Shown: in pieces, positions 8,878 to 18,515 of the stretch
How the letters are laid out: every line of letters begins with the position of its first letter
How positions within the stretch are numbered: the first letter of the stretch is position 1
Assembly (NCBI GenBank): GCA_936920625.1
Contig: CAKZHC010000014.1
Span: forward strand, 111,510-175,509
Source of the DNA: an uncultured Enterobacteriaceae bacterium
Lineage (GTDB): Bacteria; Pseudomonadota; Gammaproteobacteria; Enterobacterales; Enterobacteriaceae
Reading direction: 5' to 3'
DNA length: 64,000 bases
Program-made: the position numbers and the translations under genes
Notes under the pieces: generated by a model
The model's database searches: none
Told to the model about the DNA's origin: nothing
What the model saw: only the letters and a program-made list of their open reading frames with translations

Positions 8878-11187
8878 TCACCGCTTATCAAACATATCCC
8901 TTATCCATCCTGCTACCCCCGCTTCATCATTTTGCGGCTGCAACTGTTGACAAAGTGCATTGGGATCAGCTGTCCAGACAGGCAGCTTACGCCAGGGAGT
9001 ACTGCCGGAACTACAGACAAAGTTACCGGCAGAATCAATGTCCATAAACGCAATTTCTTCCGGGGGCGTCAGTATCAGTGGCAGCGGGGCCTGATTATCC
9101 AGATAGTTACGATAGATCTGCATCGCACCGCTGGCTCCATAAAGCTTCGTTGGCTGGTTGTTGTCACGCCCCACCCAGGTAATTGCAACCTCTTTGCCGT
9201 CAACACCCGCAAACCAGCTGTCTATCTGATTATTGGTGGTGCCTGTTTTAGCCGCCAGAGAAGCCTGTGGAAAACGGCTACCCAGCGATCGGGCCGTACC
9301 GCTCTGAGCGACCTGTTGTAATGTGTACAGTGTCAGATACGCTGCCTGTCGGGGCACCGCACGTTCCGCGCGTGGATAACTCTGATAAATTACTGTGCCA
9401 TCTGCGGCAATAACGGAACGCAGCGCTGACAGCGGGGCAAGATTGCCACCGCTGGCAATCGTCTGGAAAGCTTGTGCAACTTCAATAGGGGTAAGATTGA
9501 GTGCACCCAGCAACATCGCCGGTACTGCACTAATTTGATTTTGCGGCACGCCGAGTTTATTCCAGGTCTCCACAACGGAGGATAGCCCCAGCGTCATGCC
9601 CAGATTGACTGTGGGCACATTCATCGAACGGGTTAATGCATCCACCAGCATCACCTGACCACTGAAATTCCGGCTATCATTTTGCGGGCTCCACACCTGA
9701 CCACCGGGGAGTTTAATGTCGATTGGCTGATCACCAAGCCATGTGTTCAGACGATATTTATCTGGCTGACTGAGTGCAGTCAGATAAGTGGCTGGTTTAG
9801 CCAGCGAACCAATTGACCGGCGGGCCTGTAGCGCCCGGTTGTAGCCTGCGAACTGAGGTTCTGAACCTCCCACCATAGCGCGTACTTCGCCACTGAAACG
9901 GTCAACGATGACCATTGCCGTCTCAAGATCGTCCAATTTTCGAAGCTTTCTTAGTTGCCCGATACCATCAACTACAGCCTTTTCCGCCGCATCCTGAGAG
10001 ACAGAGTCCAGAGTAGTGAAAATCTTCACCCCCGAGAGATCCTTGACTTTCTCACCCAGTCTGGCGTGCAATTCATTTCGCACCATTTGCATAAAAGCAG
10101 GCTGGGGTGCAATAACTCCCCCTTTTTTTTGCACGCCCAGAGGACGCTCTGATAGCTGGTCGTAGAGATCCTGGTCGATGATTTGTTGCTGCTGTAACAA
10201 ATGCAGCACCAGATTGCGGCGTTCCAGTGCCAGACGCGGATTACGCCAGGGGTTATAATAAGATGCGCCCTTCACCATCCCTACCAGCAATGCCTGCTGA
10301 TCGAGACTTAGCTCATTAACGGGCCTGCCAAAGTAGAAAAGACTGGCCAGGGGAAAACCCCGAATCTGTTCACCACCAGACTGACCAAGATAGACCTCAT
10401 TAAGATAGAGCTCCAGAATGCGGTCCTTGCTGTAGCGCGCATCCATAATCAACGCCATATAAGCTTCATTGATCTTGCGCCATAGCGAGCGTTCGTTAGT
10501 TAAAAACAGGTTTTTTACTAGTTGCTGGGTCAGGGTACTGCCACCCTGCACAGCCCGTCCTGCGGAGAGATTGGCCAGAACAGCCCGTCCTATAGAAAAA
10601 AAGCTTATGCCATCATGCTCATAAAAATGGCGATCTTCAGTCGCAATCAACGTATCCACCAGCAAATCCGGGAATCCACTGCGAGCAACAAACAGACGCT
10701 GTTCACCATTTGGTGACTGAAGCATAGTAATCAGACGCGGGTCAAGACGGAAGAAACCAAAATCGCGCCCGTTATCAATATTTTTGATTCCCTCAAGTGT
10801 TCCATCATTGAAACTGAGCCGGGCATATATCTGGTCCTCTTTACCGTCCGGGAATTCGAATGGCCGGCGAAGTAACTCGATAGTATTACCGACCACCCTG
10901 AACTCTCCCGGACGGGTAATGCGTGATACCTGACGATATTGTGTTCCATTGAGCAACGCTATCATCTCTTTTTGGCTGTAAGACATACCCGGCTCAAGAC
11001 TCACTACCCGGCCATAAACAGCGGCAGGTAATTGCCAGACCTTGCCATCAATCCGGTTACGAATTTCCGCGTCAAGCCAGACACCATAAGCGGCAAATAC
11101 CACGATGGCTGCCAGAAAAAATTTTATTGATATACTTAGCCAGCGGCGCTGATTACCCGCTGGTCTGCCTTTACGTTTACGTGGCAC
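8878..11187 (-). CDS. mrcB: Bifunctional penicillin-binding protein 1b
   Basis: An inner-membrane peptidoglycan synthase with glycosyltransferase and transpeptidase activity. Order: short basic cytoplasmic tail, membrane helix (about 18-38), UB2H-like region, GT51 domain with catalytic Glu184 in ATEDRHFYEHDG and GGSTLTQQLVKNL, then the transpeptidase with Ser461 and Lys464 in GSLAKP, SMN at 521-523 and KTGT at 647. It is 769 aa, close to the short gamma form of E. coli PBP1b; the cytoplasmic N-terminus and the Gln-rich C-terminal tail are trimmed. The GTG start at 11187 follows a GAGGAG site. hrpB, its upstream neighbour in E. coli, is missing. Confidence 0.97.
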   Translation of the reverse strand: MPRKRKGRPAGNQRRWLSISIKFFLAAIVVFAAYGVWLDAEIRNRIDGKVWQLPAAVYGRVVSLEPGMSYSQKEMIALLNGTQYRQVSRITRPGEFRVVGNTIELLRRPFEFPDGKEDQIYARLSFNDGTLEGIKNIDNGRDFGFFRLDPRLITMLQSPNGEQRLFVARSGFPDLLVDTLIATEDRHFYEHDGISFFSIGRAVLANLSAGRAVQGGSTLTQQLVKNLFLTNERSLWRKINEAYMALIMDARYSKDRILELYLNEVYLGQSGGEQIRGFPLASLFYFGRPVNELSLDQQALLVGMVKGASYYNPWRNPRLALERRNLVLHLLQQQQIIDQDLYDQLSERPLGVQKKGGVIAPQPAFMQMVRNELHARLGEKVKDLSGVKIFTTLDSVSQDAAEKAVVDGIGQLRKLRKLDDLETAMVIVDRFSGEVRAMVGGSEPQFAGYNRALQARRSIGSLAKPATYLTALSQPDKYRLNTWLGDQPIDIKLPGGQVWSPQNDSRNFSGQVMLVDALTRSMNVPTVNLGMTLGLSSVVETWNKLGVPQNQISAVPAMLLGALNLTPIEVAQAFQTIASGGNLAPLSALRSVIAADGTVIYQSYPRAERAVPRQAAYLTLYTLQQVAQSGTARSLGSRFPQASLAAKTGTTNNQIDSWFAGVDGKEVAITWVGRDNNQPTKLYGASGAMQIYRNYLDNQAPLPLILTPPEEIAFMDIDSAGNFVCSSGSTPWRKLPVWTADPNALCQQLQPQNDEAGVAGWIRDMFDKR

Positions 11188-12394
11188 TAATGTAACTCCT
11201 CTCGCTCATCACTCTGATGTGCTTGTTGCTTTTAGCATCCTCGCCCGCACCTTTGTCGAGGCGACTTTTGGCAGGTCTCTTTGCACCCGCCTGGCCCATA
11301 ATTATCAGCAGACACCCTACTTACTTTGTTCTTACAGAGAAGAATTTTAACCCTACATGGATGGTTGCCCAAAACTAAATATAAGAGGCACGCTCAGATT
11401 GAAGGGTTTACTACCATTAACCGGGCCACATAATTATGCTCATTCCTGATGCCATACAGCTGACGGCACAGGTACACAATCATCCGATTCAGTAGCACTT
11501 CAGGTGATGTTTCCTGAATGGTCTTCACACTTCAGAATACGCCTTAGTGCCAATATGCGACTAAACTATGATTAATTCACTTAAACCACGGCCCAAACAA
11601 AAAACTACAGCAGATAAGAATAATGAAACCCTCCCCCACAGAGATACAAAAAATTCCCCCCTTGCCCGACTGAATAGCGGTTGTACAGAAACACTGGCGG
11701 TTTCACTTATTACCCGTCAGCTATTTGCATTCCTGTTAGCAGAATGTACTGCGCTGGCAACGTGTTACTGGGCCATTAGCACCGTAATCATGATAACAGC
11801 CGCCACAGCATCCGACGAGACCGGCTTACAACAGGCTCCCAGCATCATTGAGTTATCTGTTTTTGTTCCCCAAAACGATCAGCGGCTGATCTGCTGAGTA
11901 ACCTCACGCGGCCAGTCCAAAATCATTTTTAACAACCCGCGATTAAAAAATACCTAATTATGGTCTTTCAGCACCATCATTTATTCAGAATATTGCTAAA
12001 AATCAATTAACCTGTACTGAGTTTCTTATTTGTACAATTGCTTTCAAACTGCCGGGCATTGTAACATTAGCTGCGGTAATCTGCTGCGGCGGTTAATATT
12101 AACAAAATTAATTAACCCGGATTTATTTATAAATTTCTGGTGCTACCCATGTTTCCCTATCACATATTGCCGGGTACGTGTGTTAGACCACAGATAATTT
12201 CTGTGAGTTTGTTATTTTTAATCCGCTATCAGAGTGATACAGGTAACGATGCCAGGGTTATGATCCGATTGATATACGTTATTGGTAATACAATACCTAT
12301 GGCATTCATCAGACTGGCACAGGGTATCTTACTCAAATCAGATACTTTTATTTTAACTGCCTGTCTCATTCAGGCCTGCACTCAGGATCGCTTA
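11188..12394. other. 1.2-kb gene-poor spacer; hrpB and thpR absent
   Basis: In E. coli hrpB and thpR (ligT) lie between mrcB and sfsA. Here 1.2 kb holds no recognisable gene. One open frame on the plus strand (11568-11897, 109 codons) has no known motif and an unbalanced composition, and is probably chance. The last part before sfsA is AT-rich and likely holds its promoter. Confidence 0.55.
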
Positions 12395-13099
12395 ATGGAG
12401 TTCAACCCCCCACTGCAACCTGCGACACTTGTCGCCCGTTATAAACGTTTTCTGGCTGACGTTATTACTGCTGAAGGCGAAGAAATAACACTTCACTGTG
12501 CTAATACCGGTGCAATGACAGGCTGTGCCATTCCCGGTGATCAGGTCTGGTATATGACCAGCCGTAGTTTATCACGCAAATATCCCCACAGCTGGGAACT
12601 GACACTAACCCAAAATGGTGACTGGATTAGTGTGAATACTCTGCGTGCAAACTACGTAGTCAGAGAGGCTATCAGAGAGGACCTCATTCCAGAATTTTCT
12701 GGTTACAGCACACTGAAAAGCGAGGTTAAGTACGGTATTGAACGCAGTCGCATTGACCTTCTGTTACAGGCAGACGACCGCATAGACTGCTATATTGAGG
12801 TAAAATCCGTGACGCTTTCGGAACTCGGTAAAGGGTATTTCCCGGATGCAGTAACCCAGCGTGGCCAAAAGCATTTGCGTGAGCTGATAGATGTTGCAGC
12901 ACGGGGATATCGGTCAGTTCTTTTTTTTGCAGTCATGCATTCAGGAATTGATGAAGTATTTCCTGCCCGGCATATCGATAAGAAATATGCAGAACTACTC
13001 CTACAGGCTAAGCAGCGGGGCGTTGAAATAATGGCATATAGTACTATGATCTCTCCAGACGGTATCTGGATTAAATCTCCCGTCGCGGTTAAATTATGA
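12395..13099 (+). CDS. sfsA: DNA-binding/nuclease-like protein SfsA
   Basis: SfsA was named for stimulating maltose fermentation in crp mutants; the family has a PD-(D/E)XK nuclease-like fold, and its real substrate is unclear. The product of 234 aa has the E. coli length. It contains LHCANTGAMTGC, LKSEVKYGIERSRID and the nuclease-like CYIEVKSVTL (about residues 130-140). The start at 12395 (MEFNPPLQPATLVARYKRF) matches the family; the frame is open 85 codons further upstream without conservation. It is followed by dksA as in E. coli. Confidence 0.95.
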   Translation: MEFNPPLQPATLVARYKRFLADVITAEGEEITLHCANTGAMTGCAIPGDQVWYMTSRSLSRKYPHSWELTLTQNGDWISVNTLRANYVVREAIREDLIPEFSGYSTLKSEVKYGIERSRIDLLLQADDRIDCYIEVKSVTLSELGKGYFPDAVTQRGQKHLRELIDVAARGYRSVLFFAVMHSGIDEVFPARHIDKKYAELLLQAKQRGVEIMAYSTMISPDGIWIKSPVAVKL

Positions 13100-13276
13100 T
13101 AATTGATATTCATCCCCTGCATGCTGAGGAAGTACTATAATTTAATGGGCTATGTCTGGTGAATTTATTGGGGCGGGTTCAACTATTATTGTCAACGACT
13201 GCCGCTTCTGATATTTATAACGGCCTGTTTTTTCCCCTCTGGGGATCGCTAACGCGTGTTATTTAGGAGAGACAGC

Positions 13277-13732
13277 ATGCAAGAAGAGCAAAGCCGCAAA
13301 ACATCGTCCCTGAGTATCCTCGCCATCGCTGGAGTGGATCCATATCAGGAAAAACCGGGCGAAGAGTATATGAATCCAGCTCAGTTAGCCCACTTCAGAA
13401 AAATTCTTGAGGCCTGGCGCGATCAGCTACGTGATAAGGTCGATCATACTGTTTCCCATATGCAGGATGAAGCGGCAAATTTTCCGGACCCGGTCGATCG
13501 TGCTGCACAGGAGGAGGAGTTTAGTCTTGAACTTCGTAACCGTGATCGTGAACGCAAGCTCATCAAAAAAATAGAGAAGACACTGAAAAAAATGGAAGAT
13601 GAAGATTTCGGCTACTGTGAATCATGCGGTGTAGAAATCAGCATTCGTCGTCTTGAAGCTCGTCCTACAGCCGATCTTTGCATTGACTGTAAAAAGCTGA
13701 CCGAAATTCGTGAAAAACAGATGACTGGCTAA
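13277..13732 (+). CDS. dksA: RNA polymerase-binding transcription factor DksA
   Basis: Binds the RNA polymerase secondary channel and, with ppGpp, adjusts rRNA and amino-acid promoters in the stringent response. The product of 151 aa is nearly identical to E. coli. The coiled-coil tip has the conserved aspartates in FPDPVDRAAQEEE, and the zinc finger has CESC and CIDC (about residues 114-138). The start at 13277 has a GGAGA site; an in-frame ATG at 13256 is upstream of it. Confidence 0.98.
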   Translation: MQEEQSRKTSSLSILAIAGVDPYQEKPGEEYMNPAQLAHFRKILEAWRDQLRDKVDHTVSHMQDEAANFPDPVDRAAQEEEFSLELRNRDRERKLIKKIEKTLKKMEDEDFGYCESCGVEISIRRLEARPTADLCIDCKKLTEIREKQMTG

Positions 13733-13777
13733 TGATTTCAGGTGCACCATAACTTTAAGCCATGCGGAAGCGCGCTA

Positions 13778-14620
13778 ATGGGTTCATCTTTCTTGACAAC
13801 AGCATCTCATATCGGGCGCTTTGCTCGCTTGCCTTCTCGTGAGCTGCATTTTGGTTCACTTGTTACAGCAACAAGCAGCTATCTGCGTGCAAAGGCATCT
13901 GGCAGGCAGTGATTACTGCGTATTGACGATATTGATCCGCCCCGCCAGTCATTCGGTTCGGCAGATAATATTGCGACAGCCCGAACACTATGGGTTGCAC
14001 TGGGATGGTAGTCTCAGCGTCGACGAGCTTACCGGAAAATTCTCGGTTTACATAAGACACCGCAAGATGAGCTACTTCTGTACCTGTACTCGCCGCCTCA
14101 TCAGGCAGTGCGAAAATGTTCATAGCGGACGCTGCCATCATCTCAATCACGGTCGCAGGGATGCAGCAAAGGTCTGAAAATCAATAACCTGGTTTTGCGA
14201 TTTCATGATAAGCGGCGTGGTTTTATCACTTCATCGCCAGAACAGGCTCAGGAAGAGTTTATGATTCACCGCCAGGATGGGCTATTTGCTTATAATCTGA
14301 CAACGGTGGCAGATGACCATTATTAGAGAGTCACTGAGGTTACGGTGAACCGGTTTTATCCTGTTAACGATACATCAGTTAAACCTCTTTGCACAACCCG
14401 ACTGGGTGCCACGCTGGCTGCATATCCCTCTTGCGCTGAATGGTAAATCACATAAGCTCTCCGAACAGCATTGTGCACCAGTATTGCTTAGGAAATCGCC
14501 AGAGCATTGTCCGGCGCTCGATTTTGTGGGCCGGTGCCTGCCGGAACAAAGCTCAAAAGATGACACCATGGCAACTGCTGACAGCAGCTGTCGCCCAATG
14601 CGATATTAGGAAAAATTCCA
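13778..14620 (+). pseudogene. gluQ: Glutamyl-queuosine tRNA(Asp) synthetase remnant
   Basis: Fragments of GluQRS can be read in several frames in the expected place between dksA and pcnB: SHIGRFARLPSRELHFGSL (near 13806) and LLRIDDIDPPR (after a TGA stop, near 13915), then FMIHRQDGLFAYNL near 14260 and HIPLALNGKSHKLSEQH near 14420. Stops and frameshifts separate them, so the gene is dead by several independent mutations, older than the single-hit pseudogenes elsewhere in the window. The enzyme glutamylates queuosine in tRNA-Asp; its loss should leave that modification out. Confidence 0.93.
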
Positions 14621-14739
14621 CTTTGTAACAGTAAGGCTCCAGAAAGAACAAATGGCATTCTCAAATGATAAACACTGAGCTATGATGGGCGGCTGTTTAC
14701 GAACATAAAATTATTTAATTACTAATTTAGAGGTGCCCT

Positions 14740-16128
14740 ATTTTTACTCGAGTCGCCAGCTTGTGCCGTAAGGTGTTGAGATGCGATGATGCTGTTAATA
14801 ACAAATCTCAGAATATCACCGCCATGACGGTTATCCAGCGTGACTGTCACAATATTTCGCGCAAAAATATCAGTGAAAATGCTTTAAAGGTATTATACCG
14901 CTTACACAGATCAGGTTTTGAAGCTTATCTGGTAGGCGGTGGTGTTCGTGATCTTCTGCTTGGAAAAAAGCCTAAAGATTTCGATGTGGCAACCAATGCA
15001 ACACCGGAGCAGATGCGCAAATTATTTAGCAACTGCCGTCTGGTAGGGCGTCGTTTTCGCCTGGCACACGTGATGTTTGGCCCTGACATTATTGAAGTGG
15101 CTACCTTTCGTGGCCACCATCAAATTGAACTGTGTGATCGCCACAACTCACGCCAGGCTGAAAACGGCATGCTGCTGCGTGATAATATCTTTGGAACAAT
15201 AGAAGCAGACGCACAACGCCGCGATTTAACCATTAACAGCCTGTACTACAATATTGCCGATTTTACTCTGCGTGATTATGTAGGTGGTCTGCCCGACCTC
15301 CAGGAAGGTGTCATTCGTATGATTGGTGATCCTGAGATCCGCTATCGTGAAGACCCGGTGCGGATGTTACGGGTAGTTCGTTTCGCAAATAAACTGGGTA
15401 TGACTATCGCCACAGAGAGCGCCGCACCTATACCCCGGCTTGCCATGCTACTTAACGATGTCCCCCCCGCACGATTATTCGAAGAGATATTAAAGTTACT
15501 ACTAACGGGGCATGGCTATAGTTCATATCTGCATCTGCGGGAACATCAGCTATTTCAGCCACTATTTCCCACCATTGATCGCCTGTTTAGCGAAAAAGGA
15601 GATTCACTGACAGAGCAGATGCTGATGCAGGTGCTACAGAGCAGCGATGAACATTTTAGCAATGGGGAACACACTCATCCAGCTTCTCTGTTTGCTGCTA
15701 TGTTGTGGTATCCACAGATCGAAACAGCACGGCGTATCTCACAGGAGAGTGGACTCGCCTGGAACGATGCCTTCCTGCTGGCAGCTAATGATGTGCTGGA
15801 TGAAACCTGTCGTTCGCTGGCTATACCTAAGCGTCTGACCATAATTATCCGTGATATCTGGCAACTCCAGCTACGTTTGTCACGTCGCAACATTAAACGC
15901 GCCCGGAAACTGACAGAGCATCCTGAATTTTGCGCAGCGTGTGATCTGCTCACGCTGCGCGCCAGAACAGAAAACAATCAGGAAATCACATACCTTGCCA
16001 GCTGGTGGGGGGAATTTAAGACGGCTGCGCTGCCACGCCAGAAAAATATGCTTCATAAGCTTGGTAATCGTGCTCCATCACACCGCCGCACCCGCAGACG
16101 TATGACTCAGCGGAACCCCAGTGCATGA
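14740..16128 (+). CDS. pcnB: Poly(A) polymerase I, AUU start codon
   Basis: Adds 3' poly(A) tails to RNA, promoting decay and controlling plasmid copy number. The product of about 462 aa has the nucleotidyltransferase core GGGVRDLLLGKKPKDFDVATNAT with the catalytic aspartates, the RNA-binding RRFRLAHVMFG segment and a basic C-terminal tail (RRTRRR). Homology to E. coli PcnB (MFTRVANFCRKVL) continues upstream of the first ATG or TTG, and the only codon at the homologous start is ATT at 14740 (ATT TTT ACT CGA GTC GCC AGC), preceded by GAGGTG. E. coli pcnB also starts at AUU, one of the rare such cases. The TTG at 14761 is a less likely alternative. Confidence 0.95.
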   Translation: MFTRVASLCRKVLRCDDAVNNKSQNITAMTVIQRDCHNISRKNISENALKVLYRLHRSGFEAYLVGGGVRDLLLGKKPKDFDVATNATPEQMRKLFSNCRLVGRRFRLAHVMFGPDIIEVATFRGHHQIELCDRHNSRQAENGMLLRDNIFGTIEADAQRRDLTINSLYYNIADFTLRDYVGGLPDLQEGVIRMIGDPEIRYREDPVRMLRVVRFANKLGMTIATESAAPIPRLAMLLNDVPPARLFEEILKLLLTGHGYSSYLHLREHQLFQPLFPTIDRLFSEKGDSLTEQMLMQVLQSSDEHFSNGEHTHPASLFAAMLWYPQIETARRISQESGLAWNDAFLLAANDVLDETCRSLAIPKRLTIIIRDIWQLQLRLSRRNIKRARKLTEHPEFCAACDLLTLRARTENNQEITYLASWWGEFKTAALPRQKNMLHKLGNRAPSHRRTRRRMTQRNPSA

Positions 16129-16604
16129 CTCGTGTCTATCTCGCACTCGGCAGTAATCTGGCCCTGCCACTACATCAGGCAAAAAAGGCACTGGCAGCAC
16201 TGGATAACATTCCTGATACACTGCGTGTGGCCACGTCCAGCTTCTGGCGCACACCACCCTACGGCCCGTCACAACAGCCCGATTATCTCAATGCGGTAGT
16301 AGCACTTGAGACAACACTGTCTGCGTTGGAGCTGCTAGACCACACGCAGCGCATTGAGCAGGAACAGGGGCGCGTACGGCACGCGGAACGTTTTGGGCCA
16401 CGTACACTAGATCTTGATATCCTGTTATTTGGTGACACCACGCTCAACAGCTCCCGGCTTACCGTGCCACATTACGATATGCATAATCGTGCGTTCATGC
16501 TGCTGCCACTTATTGAGATTGCGCCTGATATCACGCTTCCTGATGGAACGCGGGTTGCGGATTTGCTGGCAGGAGTAAGCCGTGATGCAATCAGCCTCTG
16601 GTAG
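16125..16604 (+). CDS. folK: 6-hydroxymethyl-7,8-dihydropterin pyrophosphokinase
   Basis: Transfers pyrophosphate from ATP to hydroxymethyl-dihydropterin in folate synthesis. The product of 159 aa is of normal length and has ALGSN at the N-terminus and the signature GPRTLDLDIL with Mg-binding Asp96 and Asp98. It overlaps pcnB by ATGA, so it is translationally coupled. In related genomes panB-panC-panD follow folK; here the convergent yadH comes next after only 54 bp. Confidence 0.97.
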   Translation: MTRVYLALGSNLALPLHQAKKALAALDNIPDTLRVATSSFWRTPPYGPSQQPDYLNAVVALETTLSALELLDHTQRIEQEQGRVRHAERFGPRTLDLDILLFGDTTLNSSRLTVPHYDMHNRAFMLLPLIEIAPDITLPDGTRVADLLAGVSRDAISLW

Positions 16605-16658
16605 CAGCAACCGACACCGCAGCGCCTGTTGTTACTTCGGTCTGCTACACAGTCTTGC

Positions 16659-17429
16659 CTAGCTCCGCAATCCACGCCCCTGCTCAATCAGGCGCCACAC
16701 CAGCAGATAAAATACCGCACTCAAGAATACCTGTACTGACAGTGTTAACCATAAAGGCAGATCATTCACGCCAAGAAAACCATAGCGAAAACCGCTTATC
16801 ATATAAACTATCGGATTGAGTTTCGACACCCCCTGCCAGAACTCTGGCAGTAACGTCAGCGAATAAAATATCCCTCCCAGATAAGTCAGGGGAGTCAGTA
16901 TAAAGGTAGGAATCAGGCTGATATCATCGAAACTACGTGCAAAAATAGCATTCAGCATACCCGCCAGCGAGAACAGAATGGTAGTCAATAACAGTGTGAT
17001 AACCACCACCAGCCAGTTATGTATCTGAAGGGGGACAAAGAACATTGAAACCGCCATTACCAGCAGACCAACGCAGACACCGCGAGCCATACCACCAGCC
17101 GCATAACCCCAGATGATGATATGACCTGGAACCGGCGCTACCAGCAGCTCCTCGATACTATGGGAATATTTAGCACTGAAAAATGAGGCCGAAACATTGG
17201 CATAAGAATTAGTGATTACCGTCATCATGATGAGTCCGGGAATAATAAACTTTATGTAGGAAAAACCATGCATATCACCAATTCTGGAACCAATCAGATG
17301 ACCAAAAATGATAAAATAGAGTGCCGCAGTAATAACCGGTGGCACCAGCGTCTGAATCCAGATACGGCTAAATCGGTGGATCTCCTTACTGCAAATCGTC
17401 TTAAAAGCAACCCAGTAGATTTTGTTCAC
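16659..17429 (-). CDS. yadH: ABC-2 type exporter permease YadH
   Basis: The membrane subunit of an ABC exporter: 256 aa with six hydrophobic helices and the ABC-2 signature region (FILTPLTYLGGIFYSLTLLPEFWQ, about residues 176-199). Its start overlaps the end of yadG by ATGA at 17426-17429, showing coupled translation of the two subunits. Substrate unknown in any species. Confidence 0.95.
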   Translation of the reverse strand: MNKIYWVAFKTICSKEIHRFSRIWIQTLVPPVITAALYFIIFGHLIGSRIGDMHGFSYIKFIIPGLIMMTVITNSYANVSASFFSAKYSHSIEELLVAPVPGHIIIWGYAAGGMARGVCVGLLVMAVSMFFVPLQIHNWLVVVITLLLTTILFSLAGMLNAIFARSFDDISLIPTFILTPLTYLGGIFYSLTLLPEFWQGVSKLNPIVYMISGFRYGFLGVNDLPLWLTLSVQVFLSAVFYLLVWRLIEQGRGLRS

Positions 17430-18352
17430 GCTGTCTCTCCCTTACGCTCCCGAACCAAACCGACAAATAGTTCTTCGAGCCTGTTAGCTTTGTTACGCAT
17501 ACTGAGCACCTGAATTCCCTGAGCATTTAACTGGGTGAATAGCGCATTCATGCCCTGCTCACGCAATACTTCGACTTCCAGTGTTGATGTATCAACCAGC
17601 CGGTACTGATAACCATCGAGCCGGGGCAGCGGACTTCTGACAGCTAAATCGAGAATGAAGATTTCTGACTTCAGTTTTTTTAGCAGATTTTTCATAGAAG
17701 TATTTTCCACCAGCACCCCATGATGAATAATGCCAATATTACGACACAGCATTTCAGCTTCTTCCAGATAGTGAGTAGTGAGGATAATAGTGGTGCCTTT
17801 GGCATTGAGTTCCTGCAGGAAACCCCACATAGAACGGCGCAACTCAATGTCTACCCCAGCTGTTGGCTCATCGAGGATTAATACCCTGGGCTCATGCATC
17901 AGAGCTCGAACGATCATCAGACGGCGCTTCATTCCTCCAGATAGCATACGTGCAGCCACTTTGCGCTTATCCCACAAATCAAGTTGCCCCAGGTACTTCT
18001 CGGCACGCTGGTATGCCTCTTTTTTTTCAACGCCGTAATAACCAGCCTGATTGACCACAATCTGGTGGACCGTCTCGAAGGGATTAAAATTGAACTCCTG
18101 CGGAACCAGCCCAAGTTGTTGTCTGGCCCGCATAGTCTCCCGTTCAAGACTATAACCAAAGATTTTGATGTTACCGCTGCTGCGATTAACAAGCGAAGTG
18201 ATGATGCCAATTGTCGTCGATTTTCCGGCACCATTTGGCCCGAGCAAGGCATAGAAATCACCAGCCTCTACCTTGAGATCAAGCTCCTTTAACGCCTGAA
18301 TACCGCCAGCATAAGTTTTGGAGAGTTTTTCCAGCTCAAGAGCGTAAGTCAT
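17426..18352 (-). CDS. yadG: ABC exporter ATP-binding protein YadG
   Basis: The ATPase of the YadGH exporter, 308 aa. Walker A GPNGAGKST at 38-46, signature LSGGM at 136-140, Walker B VLILDEPTAGVD from 156, and the switch histidine in ILTTHYLEEAEM. All catalytic residues are intact. In E. coli can (carbonic anhydrase) lies between yadG and hpt; it is absent here. Confidence 0.96.
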   Translation of the reverse strand: MTYALELEKLSKTYAGGIQALKELDLKVEAGDFYALLGPNGAGKSTTIGIITSLVNRSSGNIKIFGYSLERETMRARQQLGLVPQEFNFNPFETVHQIVVNQAGYYGVEKKEAYQRAEKYLGQLDLWDKRKVAARMLSGGMKRRLMIVRALMHEPRVLILDEPTAGVDIELRRSMWGFLQELNAKGTTIILTTHYLEEAEMLCRNIGIIHHGVLVENTSMKNLLKKLKSEIFILDLAVRSPLPRLDGYQYRLVDTSTLEVEVLREQGMNALFTQLNAQGIQVLSMRNKANRLEELFVGLVRERKGETA

Positions 18353-18515
18353 AAATTATTAAAACCTGTGGGTTGGGTAATCTGGCCGGGAACATAACAA
18401 TGGCACCTCCATGATTAACAAGAGGCACAAACAGGTTCGTGGTGAGCACAATTAACCGCCTGAATAATAACGCAGGACACTGGTACTAACCTTATTCGAA
18501 TGTGCTGTGTTTTTG

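Noticed and set aside
11568..11897. 109-codon frame between mrcB and sfsA
   Set aside because: Low-complexity composition, no homologue recognised, in a decaying spacer.
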